A stretch of 64,000 nucleotides of DNA. Source: Brachyspira suanatina. Its GTDB lineage: Bacteria; Spirochaetota; Brachyspiria; Brachyspirales; Brachyspiraceae. Both the position numbers and the translations under genes were made by a program. The stretch is taken from the NCBI RefSeq assembly GCF_001049755.1, contig NZ_CVLB01000001.1:2064995-2128994 (forward strand). Direction: 5' to 3'. Shown here in pieces: positions 54,302 to 62,611 of the stretch (position 1 is its first letter; every line of letters starts with the position of its first letter). The notes beneath the pieces are model-generated. The model was given only the letters and a program-made list of their open reading frames with translations. It was not told where the DNA came from and did not search any database.

Positions 54302-54427
54302 ACGCACGGTGAATATATTAAAAAATATAAATACATTAACTTTATATTTAAATACAAAAATCAATAAAAATAAATCGTGCGTAGATAATATTTTTAAACT
54401 TAATAAAAATTTGGGCGGGTGCTAAAA
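54302..54427 (+). repeat. Dispersed repeat with CGCACG/CGTGCG inverted arms, copy 2
   Basis: CGCACG (54303) and CGTGCG (54376) inverted arms, then TTGGGCGGGTGCTAAA at 54411. Same order as 5070-5205. Located between oppA and kptA; a related G-rich block lies on the other side of kptA (55161-55180). Confidence 0.6.
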
Positions 54428-54505
54428 TTGCTAATGAAGCTTTAAAAATAATTATAATTTTATTGTCTAAATAAAGCTAGAAAATATAAATGGAGGGGAT
54501 TCTTA

Positions 54506-55066
54506 TTAAATCACATCTATAATATATTTAGGATCAACATAATCGCATAGCCAAACTTTATTTTCAGATAAATAAAATTTAATACCATCTTCATACATCT
54601 GTTTTGAATTAATTTTTATTATTGCTGGCTTTCCATGACGCTCTCCTACTTTTTTAGCAGTTTCTTCTGTAAGGGATAAATGCACATGAAGCCTTCCCAT
54701 TTTCTTTATGCCTTCCTGTTTTATGCTTTCTATACTACTAATTGAAGTTCCATGAAACAATATTTCCGGAGGCTCTTTTTCTTCAAATTGTAAATCTACA
54801 TCTATACTATGTCCCTGATTTGCTCTTATTAAAGTATGATTACCATTAAAGCTGAATCTTTTTTTATCATTATATAATACTACCCTTTCAAGAATATCTT
54901 TATTTATATTTTTTCCAGCAGCTTTAATTTTTTCAATTAATTCCTGAACATTCGCCCAGCCGTCTTTTGATAATGTGAGTCCTATATTTTCAGGTTTATG
55001 CCTTAATACCAAACTAACAAATTTACTTATTTTTACTTCCTCTTTAGTCAATTTATCATCTTTCAT
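54506..55066 (-). CDS. kptA: RNA 2'-phosphotransferase KptA/Tpt1
   Basis: 186 residues from the ATG at 55066 (AGGAA 6 nt upstream). KptA/Tpt1 family: KFVSLVLRHKPENIGLTLSKDGWANVQELI with the catalytic Arg-His, RFSFNGNHTLIRANQGHSIDVDL, LFHGTS, and GRLHVHLSLTEETAKKVGERHGKPAIIKI. The enzyme removes a 2'-phosphate from RNA using NAD, making ADP-ribose cyclic phosphate. In yeast it finishes tRNA splicing; in bacteria the substrate is unsettled. The gene is flanked by repeats on both sides (54269-54427 and 55109-55180). Confidence 0.92.
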   Translation of the reverse strand: MKDDKLTKEEVKISKFVSLVLRHKPENIGLTLSKDGWANVQELIEKIKAAGKNINKDILERVVLYNDKKRFSFNGNHTLIRANQGHSIDVDLQFEEKEPPEILFHGTSISSIESIKQEGIKKMGRLHVHLSLTEETAKKVGERHGKPAIIKINSKQMYEDGIKFYLSENKVWLCDYVDPKYIIDVI

Positions 55067-55108
55067 TTTCAATTCCTACAAAATAAATATAAAATAATAC
55101 TATTTATT

Positions 55109-55134
55109 AATTATGTCAACTATATTATGTTAAT
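55109..55134 (-). promoter_or_regulatory. 26-bp repeat with -35 box upstream of kptA
   Basis: Identical to 54269-54294. Minus-strand TTGACA lies about 45 bp before the kptA ATG. Confidence 0.55.
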
Positions 55135-55160
55135 TCTAATATTTAATAATGCTTTACTCA

Positions 55161-55180
55161 GCCCGCCCACCCGCCCCCAA
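55161..55180 (-). repeat. G-rich tract related to the dispersed repeat
   Basis: On the minus strand TTGGGGGCGGGTGGGCGGGC, a run of G triplets similar to the TTGGGCGGG block of the repeat at 54411. Four G-runs make a quadruplex conceivable. Confidence 0.5.
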
Positions 55181-55248
55181 TCTCTTGTAAAAAAATTATT
55201 TTACCTGTAATATATATGCAAATTTTTACTTGAATAAAGGATATATTT

Positions 55249-55965
55249 ATGTCTGTTATAGGTTTATCTGGAAATCTTTTATATGAAAATAATTCTATAC
55301 CAAAAGCTTTCATTAATCGTTCTTATGTTGATTCTGTTATAAGATCTAAAGGAGCACCTTTCATAATGCCGATTACAGAAGATGAAGAAATCATAAAAAA
55401 AATGGTTGAAAATGTTGACGGCATAATAATGACAGGCGGAGTAGATGTTCACCCATTCAGATTCGATGAAGAACCTATAGAAAAAATAGGAACAATTTCA
55501 GCTGAAAGAGATGAATTTGATTTTACATTGATGAAATATGCAGTTGAAATGAATAAGCCTATATTTGGTATATGCAGAGGAATACAAGTTATAAATGTTT
55601 ATTTCGGCGGAACTTTAATACAGGATATACCAAGTCAAAGAAATACTAATATACTTCATAGTCAAACAGCTGAATATCATACTGCAACACATAAAATTCA
55701 AATAGTAAAAGACAGCATAATTTATGATATGTTGGATGAAACATCAGAAGTAAATAGTTTTCATCATCAGGCTGTTGATAAAGTAGCTAAAGATTTCAAA
55801 GTAACTGCCACTGCAAAAGATGGAATAATAGAAGCTATAGAATATAAGAAAAAAGATTCTTTTATTTTAGGAGTACAATGGCATCCTGAATTAATGAGTT
55901 CTAGAATAGTAAAAATGCAGAATATATTTGATATGTTTATAGAAGTTTGTGAATCAAGAAAATAA
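55249..55965 (+). CDS. Class I glutamine amidotransferase (PuuD-like peptidase C26)
   Basis: 238 residues. Motifs: MTGGVDVHPFRFDEEP, the nucleophile Cys in GICRGIQVINVYFGGTLIQDIP, HSQTAEYHTATH, NSFHHQAVD, and the catalytic His-Glu in GVQWHPE. This set matches gamma-glutamyl-gamma-aminobutyrate hydrolase (PuuD) and its relatives, which cleave gamma-glutamyl amides in polyamine breakdown. No other puu genes are adjacent, so the substrate is uncertain. AAAGGA precedes the ATG. Convergent with the gene at 55969. Confidence 0.88.
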   Translation: MSVIGLSGNLLYENNSIPKAFINRSYVDSVIRSKGAPFIMPITEDEEIIKKMVENVDGIIMTGGVDVHPFRFDEEPIEKIGTISAERDEFDFTLMKYAVEMNKPIFGICRGIQVINVYFGGTLIQDIPSQRNTNILHSQTAEYHTATHKIQIVKDSIIYDMLDETSEVNSFHHQAVDKVAKDFKVTATAKDGIIEAIEYKKKDSFILGVQWHPELMSSRIVKMQNIFDMFIEVCESRK

Positions 55966-55968
55966 TTT

Positions 55969-56826
55969 TTATATTATTCTATATGTAATCATAGCATTCA
56001 TATCAAAATATAAGGTTGCTGAAAATTCAGGGTGTCCTAAATACTGCCCTATTCTCAAATTTACTTCTGCATAAAGTCTGTTTATGAATTCATACTGGAA
56101 ATGAGCATAAGCACCTATTGAATGCCATAATTGTTTGGTATTGTTCATATAAGCAAGCATATAATTAATACCAACAGTTAATGGCATTAAATCAAAAAGT
56201 ATCATAGAATCAAGTTTATACGATATATCATTTTGATCCCTAATTAAAAGCAAATCATAATCCAAATGATATTTTCCAAACATATTATATGCATATTTGA
56301 AAGTAAGTCCTGCCTGCAAAATCAATCCCCTTCCTTCAAATAAAGATCTAAAAAGACTGACTTTAAATGTAGGTGTTGCTTCAGCCTCAAATGATAAATT
56401 AGAAGTTTTAGGAGCATTTGCTATACCATTAGTTCCAAATTCATCTTTAGGACTATTAAAATTTACAAACCCTCTTTTAGCATAAGAAAGATAATAATTC
56501 AGCATAGATACTTTAACATCTATATTAAAATATTCAGAAATAGAACTATTTACAAATACTGTAAGCCTATTCATTTCAGCACTTATATGATCGCTTATAC
56601 CTACATCTGTTTTTATACCTTCCCAAATATATCCTGGAAAAACATCAGAAATAAATCTATAAAAAAGCATAATCTTTCCGCCACCATCCATATAAGGACT
56701 GAATCTTCCATTTAAATCTGCCCCTATATAAAGACCAGCCTGAAGATTAGTTTGAGCGGTTAAAGGCTTAATTATTATTAATGTATATATAATTGTAAAA
56801 ATAAATAAAAATTTTATTAACTTCAT
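55969..56826 (-). CDS. Predicted outer-membrane beta-barrel protein
   Basis: 285 residues. Signal peptide to about LTAQTNLQ, then alternating amphipathic strands: LQAGLYIGADLNGRFSPYMDGGGKIMLFYRFI, FNIDVKVSMLNYYLSYAKRGF, LILQAGLTFKYAYNMFGKYHLDY, HSIGAYAHFQYEFINRLYAEVNLRIGQYLGHPEFSATLYFDMNAMITYRII. The chain ends in a strand with aromatic residues, as in many barrels. Family unknown. Stands alone. Confidence 0.65.
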   Translation of the reverse strand: MKLIKFLFIFTIIYTLIIIKPLTAQTNLQAGLYIGADLNGRFSPYMDGGGKIMLFYRFISDVFPGYIWEGIKTDVGISDHISAEMNRLTVFVNSSISEYFNIDVKVSMLNYYLSYAKRGFVNFNSPKDEFGTNGIANAPKTSNLSFEAEATPTFKVSLFRSLFEGRGLILQAGLTFKYAYNMFGKYHLDYDLLLIRDQNDISYKLDSMILFDLMPLTVGINYMLAYMNNTKQLWHSIGAYAHFQYEFINRLYAEVNLRIGQYLGHPEFSATLYFDMNAMITYRII

Positions 56827-56919
56827 TCAAAATATTCAAACATTCAATATTATAGTTTTAGTATTATAACATTTTATAAAAATATGTATATACTAATAAT
56901 ATAACTATATTATTAAACA

Positions 56920-56962
56920 AAAATAAAAAAGGAGCTAATTTTATAAAAAAGCCCCTTTTATA
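56920..56962 (-). terminator. recA terminator
   Basis: On the minus strand AAAAGGGGCT pairs with AGCTCCTTTT (one wobble) and is followed by TTTTATTTTTG. It lies about 20-60 bp beyond the recA stop. Confidence 0.8.
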
Positions 56963-56982
56963 GATATATATAAAAATATAAA

Positions 56983-58266
56983 TTAATTTTTTACAGGTGT
57001 TACAATAGTATCCTCAAAATCATTATCACTGTAAGTTTCATCGTCATCATCAGAATAAGCCTCTTCTGCACTCATTAAAAGATTAGAATCATCTTCATCT
57101 GCTTTTTTAGATTTTTTCTTTGAAGATGCAGACTCATTATTCTCATCATCATTATTTTCTTTTGATGCTTCTTTAGCACCGCCGTTTTTCTGCTCCTCTA
57201 AATATTCAGCAAGTTTTTCTTTCACCTTATCAGCTCCGCCCATATTTAATGTTTCTCTAATCTGTATTTCAAGCTCCATACGCATTTTAGGATCTGATGC
57301 AAGTAATTCTCTTACTTTTTCTTTACCCTGTGCAATCTGCTCTCCATTATAATAGAACCAAGCTCCGCTTCTTGTAATGATTTTTGCTTCCATTGCCAAG
57401 TCTATCAAAAGTCCTTCAGATGATATACCCTTACCAAATATTATCTCTAAATTAACCACTTTAAACGGTGATGACAATTTATTTTTTACAACTTTTATTT
57501 TTACTTTATGTCCTATAGTATCATCGCCTTTTTTAATCCATTCAGTTCTTCTTATATCAAGTCTTACAGAAGAATAGAATTTCAAAGCCTTACCGCCTGT
57601 AGTAGTTTCAGTAGGTCCAGCACCATAACCTGTAGTAGCAATATTTTGTCTTAATTGGTTAATGAATATTACAGCAGTATTAGTATTGCTTATTATGGCA
57701 GTAAGTTTTCTCAAAGCATGACTCATAAGTCTAGCCTGTAAAGCTATATGAGCATCTCCTATATCTCCTGCAAGTTCAGCTTTAGAAACTAATGCTGCAA
57801 CAGAGTCTACAACCACAATATCAAAAGCAGTAGAAGAAACAACTTTCTCTAATATTTCAAGAGCTTCTTCACCGCTGTTCGGCTGAGAAATGTATAAATT
57901 ATCAATATCTACACCCAAAGCACTAGCATATACAGGATCAAGAGCATGTTCAGCATCTATAAAAGCAGCATAACCTCCAGCCTTTTGAGCTTCAGCTATG
58001 ATATGCAAAGTTAATGTAGTTTTACCAGAAGCCTCATGTCCGTAAATCTCTATTATTCTTCCTCGAGGAACTCCCCCTACTCCCAAGGCATGATCAAGAG
58101 TTAATGCCCCTGTGGATATAACATCAACATTAACAGTTTTATTGCTTCCTAGTCTCATAAAAGAACCAGGACCATATTTTTTATTTATCTGATCGGTAAT
58201 GGCTTCAATAGCTTCACTCTTACCGTCTTTTTTTACTTCAGCAGTTTCTTTCTTTTTAGTAGCCAT
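56983..58266 (-). CDS. recA: Recombinase RecA
   Basis: 427 residues, longer than the usual ~350. Walker A is [11 protein letters not shown] (typically GPESSGKTTL), Walker [10 protein letters not shown], followed by [30 protein letters not shown] (L1/L2 loop region with NQLR) and [17 protein letters not shown]. The extra length is a C-terminal tail of about 70 residues, rich in Asp, Glu, Asn and Ser, that may modulate filament formation, as the acidic RecA tail does elsewhere. ssDNA-dependent ATPase for recombination and SOS response. No LexA-like box was identified. Confidence 0.96.
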   Translation of the reverse strand: MATKKKETAEVKKDGKSEAIEAITDQINKKYGPGSFMRLGSNKTVNVDVISTGALTLDHALGVGGVPRGRIIEIYGHEASGKTTLTLHIIAEAQKAGGYAAFIDAEHALDPVYASALGVDIDNLYISQPNSGEEALEILEKVVSSTAFDIVVVDSVAALVSKAELAGDIGDAHIALQARLMSHALRKLTAIISNTNTAVIFINQLRQNIATTGYGAGPTETTTGGKALKFYSSVRLDIRRTEWIKKGDDTIGHKVKIKVVKNKLSSPFKVVNLEIIFGKGISSEGLLIDLAMEAKIITRSGAWFYYNGEQIAQGKEKVRELLASDPKMRMELEIQIRETLNMGGADKVKEKLAEYLEEQKNGGAKEASKENNDDENNESASSKKKSKKADEDDSNLLMSAEEAYSDDDDETYSDNDFEDTIVTPVKN

Positions 58267-58398
58267 ATCAAAAAATTCTCCTAAAAAACAATATAATAAT
58301 ACATTGTATAAAAATACATTGTTTTTGTCAAGATATTAACAAGTAAAAATATAAAAAAATAATTAAAATGGGATTTATAAAAGAAATTAATAAAAAAG

Positions 58399-58502
58399 CC
58401 CCTTATAACAGGAGAACTAGCACCCAGTTGGGTTGACTTACCGTTGCTTCCTTCCGAACCTGGCGGATTCATCATCAACTGCCGTAGAGCCCCGTTATAA
58501 GA
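58399..58502 (-). ncRNA. ffs: Signal recognition particle RNA (4.5S type)
   Basis: The minus strand contains the conserved SRP loop GGTTCGGAAGGAAGCAACGG inside a long imperfect hairpin; TTATAAC at the 5' end pairs with GTTATAA at the 3' end. Length about 104 nt, the small bacterial form. It ends GGGGC followed by TTTTTT, an intrinsic terminator. It pairs with Ffh to target membrane proteins. Two tRNA genes lie just upstream on the same strand, perhaps as one transcript. Confidence 0.92.
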
Positions 58503-58532
58503 GATGTAATAAAATAAAAAGAACATGTATAC

Positions 58533-58617
58533 GGAAAGAGTGGGATTCGAACCCACGGTGCGGTTAAGCACACACGACTTCCAATCGTGCTCCTTCGACC
58601 AGCTCGGACATCTTTCC
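58533..58617 (-). tRNA. tRNA-Ser (GGA)
   Basis: 85 nt cloverleaf with a long variable arm. Acceptor GGAAAGA pairs with TCTTTCC, anticodon loop TTGGAAG gives anticodon GGA, T-arm GTGGGTTCGAATCCCAC. Reads UCC/UCU. CCA is not encoded. Confidence 0.95.
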
Positions 58618-58628
58618 TAATATAGCAA

Positions 58629-58702
58629 CGTGCCTGAGAAGATTTGAACTTCCAACCTTCAGAACCGCAATCTGATGCTCTATCCAATTGAGCTACAGGC
58701 AC
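58629..58702 (-). tRNA. tRNA-Arg (GCG)
   Basis: 74 nt cloverleaf. Acceptor GTGCCTG with CAGGCAC, anticodon stem TCAGA/TCTGA enclosing TTGCGGT, so the anticodon is GCG. The D-loop has the A20 expected of tRNA-Arg. Most bacteria read CGU/CGC with anticodon ACG (inosine) instead. CCA is not encoded. Confidence 0.9.
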
Positions 58703-58824
58703 ATAAGTTTTTAGTTTAAGAATTATAACATAGTCAATATTTTTTTGCAAATATAAAATTATTATTATTTATAATTGATAATCAAAATAAAATTAATCTT
58801 TTTATTTAATAAACTAGGTATAAT

Positions 58825-58879
58825 AAAAAATCTCTAGAAACTACTATAATTCATATATAGTTAGCTGCTAGAGATTTTT
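58825..58879 (-). terminator. Terminator of the gene at 58899
   Basis: AAAAAATCTCTAG pairs with CTAGAGATTTTT around an inner ACTATA/TATAGT stem. On the minus strand it ends in a T-run. Confidence 0.8.
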
Positions 58880-58898
58880 AAATTATATTATTTTATTA

Positions 58899-59663
58899 TT
58901 AATCAAATAAATTCTCTCCTATTTTAATACCTAATTGAATGCCTAAATCAAATGAAGCCAAATTTCTGCTGTCAATTACTTTAACCCATTTATTAGCACT
59001 ATCATAATAACCATCTGTACCTCTCAAATCTATACCGAAATCTGTTCCTATATAAGCACCCAATAAAAGAGCAACTTTTTCATGAACATAGAAAGAATAA
59101 TCAAATGTAAGTTTAACATAAGTAATAACTGAATTTTTCATTACATTATTCATATTATTAATATCATAATGACCTTCTGTTTTTGTTGTTGTATTTCCTG
59201 AAGTAAGCTCCATAGAATGTGTTAAATATAAAGGAAGTTTTACTCCTATTCCTAAACCAAAAGCAAAATTATCATAATGAAATTTAGGAAGTATACCTAT
59301 AGATAAATTTTCAAAAGTATAATATTCTTTTTTTGTATAATCTGTGTTATTTTCTTTATAGGAACCAGATAATCCAAATGAATCATGAGAATATCCTAAA
59401 TCTAATAATAAACTTATTCCTATATCTCCATCTGATACAGCATATCCACCATAAATATTTACTCCGGCATCAAAACCAACTGTACCGCTGTCTTTTTTAT
59501 AATTCTTCTTATACTCTTCAGACACATTATTATCAAATCCAATATTATAGAAACCTAAACTCATACCTATAGGTACCATAAAACCAAATTGCCAACCGCT
59601 TGCTGCAAATGACATCTTAGAAAATATAAAAATAATTGATAGTATAATAGTAATTCTCTTCAT
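58899..59663 (-). CDS. Predicted outer-membrane beta-barrel protein
   Basis: 254 residues from the ATG at 59663 with GGAG upstream. Signal peptide (MKRITIILSIIFIFSKMSFA), then repeated amphipathic strands: WQFGFMVPIGMSLGFYNIGF, GTVGFDAGVNIYGGYAV, GISLLLDLGYSHDSF, FAFGLGIGVKLPLYL, VALLLGAYIGTDFGIDL, LASFDLGIQLGIKIG. Gly/aromatic strand pattern fits an 8-12 strand barrel. Followed by a terminator. It may belong to the Brachyspira surface protein repertoire, but I cannot name the family. Confidence 0.7.
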   Translation of the reverse strand: MKRITIILSIIFIFSKMSFAASGWQFGFMVPIGMSLGFYNIGFDNNVSEEYKKNYKKDSGTVGFDAGVNIYGGYAVSDGDIGISLLLDLGYSHDSFGLSGSYKENNTDYTKKEYYTFENLSIGILPKFHYDNFAFGLGIGVKLPLYLTHSMELTSGNTTTKTEGHYDINNMNNVMKNSVITYVKLTFDYSFYVHEKVALLLGAYIGTDFGIDLRGTDGYYDSANKWVKVIDSRNLASFDLGIQLGIKIGENLFD

Positions 59664-59692
59664 AAAATACTCCAAAATATTAAAATAAAAAA

Positions 59693-60163
59693 TTATATTT
59701 CAGGCATATCTATTTTTTTAGCTTCATGCCATAATTTATCAAGATTATAATATTCTCTTCCTTCCTCAGTAAAGATATGAACAACTAAAAAACCATAATC
59801 GCTCAAATACCAAACACCTTCAGGATCATTGTCATTTTCAGCATAAGGAAGAACTCCATCTTCTTTTAAATCCTTATAAACTGCATCTGAACCTGCTTTC
59901 ATTTGAGGAGAAGAAGAAGCTGTAGCCAATATAAAAAAGTCTGAAAGAGTTGTTACATCTTCTAAATCCAATATAACAATATCTTCAAGTTTTTTATCAT
60001 ATAAAGCCTTAGCAGCTTTTAAAGTTAATTCTTTAGCCTTCTCTTTATCTATAAATTTTTTCTTTCTTTTTTTAAGTTTTGTTTCTAAAAGCTCATTTGC
60101 TTCATTATTATTTAATTCATTATTTTCATTATTTTTATCATTGTGTAATTTCATAGTAATCAT
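59693..60163 (-). CDS. rsfS: Ribosomal silencing factor RsfS
   Basis: 156 residues; start either 60163 or the ATG three codons on (60154). A charged, Asn-rich N-terminal extension of about 40 residues precedes the RsfS/Iojap domain: LEDIVILDLEDVTTLSDFFILATASSSPQMKAGSDAV, EGVWYLSDYGFLVVHIFTEEGREYYNLDKLWHEA. It blocks joining of ribosomal subunits during starvation by binding L14. It overlaps the LCP gene by 26 bp, so the two are co-transcribed. Confidence 0.92.
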   Translation of the reverse strand: MITMKLHNDKNNENNELNNNEANELLETKLKKRKKKFIDKEKAKELTLKAAKALYDKKLEDIVILDLEDVTTLSDFFILATASSSPQMKAGSDAVYKDLKEDGVLPYAENDNDPEGVWYLSDYGFLVVHIFTEEGREYYNLDKLWHEAKKIDMPEI

Positions 60164-61361
60164 TCCCTAAAATTAATACTGCATTATTTAATACTCTTCT
60201 ATCTGTCTTTGCATATACTCTTGTTACTCTGCCTTCATTGGCAACCATAAATGCCTTCTCAATTTGTCCGTCTCTTATAAGCACAACACTTTCATTGAGA
60301 TTAGTACCAAAATTGCCGTATTCTCCAGCAGAAAAACCTCTGTAACGCATTCTAATATTTATTCTGTCGGCAAGTCCGCTAACTGTTGTAGCATTCAATA
60401 CTGTTAAACTTACATCTTCATTATTCAATTCGCTTTTTTGTGTTTTAAGCTCAACATATAATGTCAAATCGTCCATTTGCTTAATAAAAGCACTTCCTTC
60501 AAATATAGGAGTCAAAATACCATTGTCATCTACTCTTGCATCAATATTTTCTATAACTAATGTTCTTTCATTACTGTTTGCAAGTATATTCATCATTGCT
60601 TTAATATCAGGAGGTCTTAAATTACTTTTAATTTTTGAAAATATAGCATTTCTCATATCTTTAGAATGTATAATATTTCTAAGCTGAGGACTTTGTATTA
60701 AAGCTATCATAGAATTAACTACAACATCTTCCAATCTGTATAAAGTTTCTATGTCCTCATATCCTTTCATATTTAAATAATGAAGATATGATATTATCTT
60801 TTTTCCTGTAAACATCCATTCGCCTATATCAAATGATAGTTCGTATCCTTTCTCCTCATCTTTAAAATTAATAGGCTCTTCAACATACATTTTAATGCCG
60901 CCAATCAAATCTATAATATCAGATATTTGATTATTATCAATAGCTATTCTATAAGTTATTTTTTTATTTACTGAATTTTCTATTGCTCTGAAAACTGCAT
61001 TCTCTCCGCCATTTTTATATAACTGTTCTAAGACTTCTGGAGATGAATCATTATTTTCCCATAATGCTATATTTCTAGGCAAACCTATTAAACCTATCCT
61101 ATTATTCAAACTAGATATTATACCAACATAAGCACCGTAAATATCATTATTATCATCTATAAATAAAACAGAAAAGTATAAAGGTTCATCATTCTTTTTA
61201 GCTATATCTAATTTACTTATAAAAAAGTAATAAAATACTATAACAATAAGTGATACTGAAAATATTATAGAAAAAATAATCAGTATAACAGCTTTTTTAT
61301 TAGCCTGACTTATTGTTTTTAAAGCTTTATCATTCAATTTTTTTTCATTTTTATTATTCAT
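60138..61361 (-). CDS. LytR-CpsA-Psr (LCP) family protein
   Basis: 407 residues. A cytosolic stretch of about 25, one membrane helix (VILIIFSIIFSVSLIVIVFYYFF), an LCP domain (SVLFIDDNNDIYGAYVGIIS, IGLIGLPRNIALW, IGGIKMYVEEPINF) and a C-terminal LytR_C domain (VSLTVLNATTVSGLADRINIRMRYRGFSAGEYGNF). LCP enzymes attach polymers to cell-wall peptidoglycan. Some typical catalytic Arg/Asp residues are only partly recognisable, so activity is uncertain. The -35/-10 pair lies 6 nt before the ATG, with no ribosome site: probably leaderless. rsfS overlaps the 3' end. Confidence 0.85.
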   Translation of the reverse strand: MNNKNEKKLNDKALKTISQANKKAVILIIFSIIFSVSLIVIVFYYFFISKLDIAKKNDEPLYFSVLFIDDNNDIYGAYVGIISSLNNRIGLIGLPRNIALWENNDSSPEVLEQLYKNGGENAVFRAIENSVNKKITYRIAIDNNQISDIIDLIGGIKMYVEEPINFKDEEKGYELSFDIGEWMFTGKKIISYLHYLNMKGYEDIETLYRLEDVVVNSMIALIQSPQLRNIIHSKDMRNAIFSKIKSNLRPPDIKAMMNILANSNERTLVIENIDARVDDNGILTPIFEGSAFIKQMDDLTLYVELKTQKSELNNEDVSLTVLNATTVSGLADRINIRMRYRGFSAGEYGNFGTNLNESVVLIRDGQIEKAFMVANEGRVTRVYAKTDRRVLNNAVLILGNDYYEITQ

Positions 61362-61367
61362 CTATAT

Positions 61368-61396
61368 ATGATATATTATGTTAATTAAGTTGTCAA
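61368..61396 (-). promoter_or_regulatory. Promoter of LCP-rsfS operon, leaderless
   Basis: Minus-strand TTGACA (61396-61391), 17 bp, TATCAT (61373-61368), then 6 nt to the ATG at 61361. Confidence 0.65.
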
Positions 61397-61489
61397 ATAT
61401 ATTTTCACAAAAGAATTACTATAAAAATATTTATGTTGATTATTGAAATTGTTTAACTTTTTAATATAATATATGATATAATAAACATA

Positions 61490-61621
61490 ATGGATTTTAT
61501 AATGAACTTTTTTAGAAAAATTATTTTTATTTTTGGAATATTATTGTCATTAATATCTATAAATGCATTAATGGCATGTAAAAACCCTAAAAAAGAAGAA
61601 GATATAGATAAAGATTATTAA
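61490..61621 (+). CDS. Tiny lipoprotein (about 43 residues)
   Basis: Short frame MDFIMNFFRKIIFIFGILLSLI to the lipobox INALMAC, followed by KNPKKEEDIDKDY. A lipid-anchored 13-residue tail is left after processing. TATAAT (61477-61482) lies 7 nt before the first ATG, so a leaderless start is possible. Alternatively, a second ATG at 61502 (39 residues) has GGA before it. The stop is 4 bp from the next ATG, so it is probably the first gene of the operon with the CsgG-like protein. Similar tiny lipoproteins sometimes act as accessory anchors; function unknown. Confidence 0.6.
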   Translation: MDFIMNFFRKIIFIFGILLSLISINALMACKNPKKEEDIDKDY

Positions 61622-61625
61622 TGAT

Positions 61626-62600
61626 ATGCTTTTTTTAAAAAATAAACTTATATTATTAATTATAATGCTAATCTTTAGTATTAATGCATATTCTGTAACA
61701 ATAACTATATTACCATTTGAATGTGCCGATGAAACTTGGATAGAAGAATATAAAGCTGATGATGGTATACCTAGAGTATTAGAAGATTCATTAATAAATA
61801 CAAAAATGCTAAATGTTACAGACTATGATCTTTTAATATCATATTTTACCTCTTATGATATTGTAGCATCATATAAAAGTATGCAAACTAATTTGCAATT
61901 AGCATCTGATTTTATTAAAGAAACATTTAATTCCGATTATATAATAACAGGTGAAATATTAGATTTTAATTTGAAAAAAGGCGGTAAAGATACTGCTAAT
62001 GTTAAATTTAAAGTAAATCTTATTGATATAAATTCATTAAAAACAGTACAATCATTTACTGATACTGGAGCTTACACATTACCTAATAATAGCCCCGTAT
62101 ATTCATCAGAAGATGCTCTTTTTACAGAAACAGCATTGGGAGCAGCGTCTGCAGTAGCATTAAATAAGATTGCTAATAATATAACAAAATATTTAGGAAA
62201 TCCTCCTATAACAGGAATAATAACTAGAATAGAAGATAATAAATTATATATAAATATTGGTAAAAATAATAATATTAAAAAAGGAGATGAATTTAACATA
62301 TACAGAGTAGATAAAGTTCTAAAACTTCCAGAAAATGCAACAACAAATAATATAAGTAATATCCCTAAGATACCTGTTGAAAATAATGAAAATACCAAAG
62401 GATATGTATCTGTAAGAAGTAATCAGAAAGGAGATGTATGGTATACAAGCGAAATGCTCTATAAATATAGATTTTATAAAAATGAAGAAACACTAATAAC
62501 ATCAGCTAAAGTTATAGAAATTTATGATTATTATGCTGTATTAGAAAATAACTCTAATGTAAAAATAGAACCAATGATGATAGTAAAAATAAGAAATTAG
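61626..62600 (+). CDS. CsgG/FlgT-like exported protein
   Basis: 324 residues. Signal peptide (LILLIIMLIFSINAYS), then a CsgG-like start (VTITILPFECADETWIEEYKADDGIPRVLEDSLINTKMLNVTDYDLL), IKETFNSDYIITGEILDF, and at about 200-235 a FlgT C-terminal-like stretch (PPITGIITRIEDNKLYINIGKNNNIKKGDEFNIYRVDKVL). Such proteins assemble in the outer membrane or periplasm. No curli genes are near, so a curli role is not implied. The start is 5 nt past the previous stop, and the 62612 gene follows after 11 bp. Confidence 0.7.
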   Translation: MLFLKNKLILLIIMLIFSINAYSVTITILPFECADETWIEEYKADDGIPRVLEDSLINTKMLNVTDYDLLISYFTSYDIVASYKSMQTNLQLASDFIKETFNSDYIITGEILDFNLKKGGKDTANVKFKVNLIDINSLKTVQSFTDTGAYTLPNNSPVYSSEDALFTETALGAASAVALNKIANNITKYLGNPPITGIITRIEDNKLYINIGKNNNIKKGDEFNIYRVDKVLKLPENATTNNISNIPKIPVENNENTKGYVSVRSNQKGDVWYTSEMLYKYRFYKNEETLITSAKVIEIYDYYAVLENNSNVKIEPMMIVKIRN

Positions 62601-62611
62601 GAGAATTACTG

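Noticed and set aside
58281-58750. Two overlapping minus-strand frames of 91-96 codons
   Set aside because: They read through the SRP RNA and two tRNA genes; the coding potential is an artefact of RNA gene GC content.
61626-62600. Curli secretion system
   Set aside because: Only a CsgG-like fold is seen; there are no other curli genes, and FlgT-like features are equally strong.
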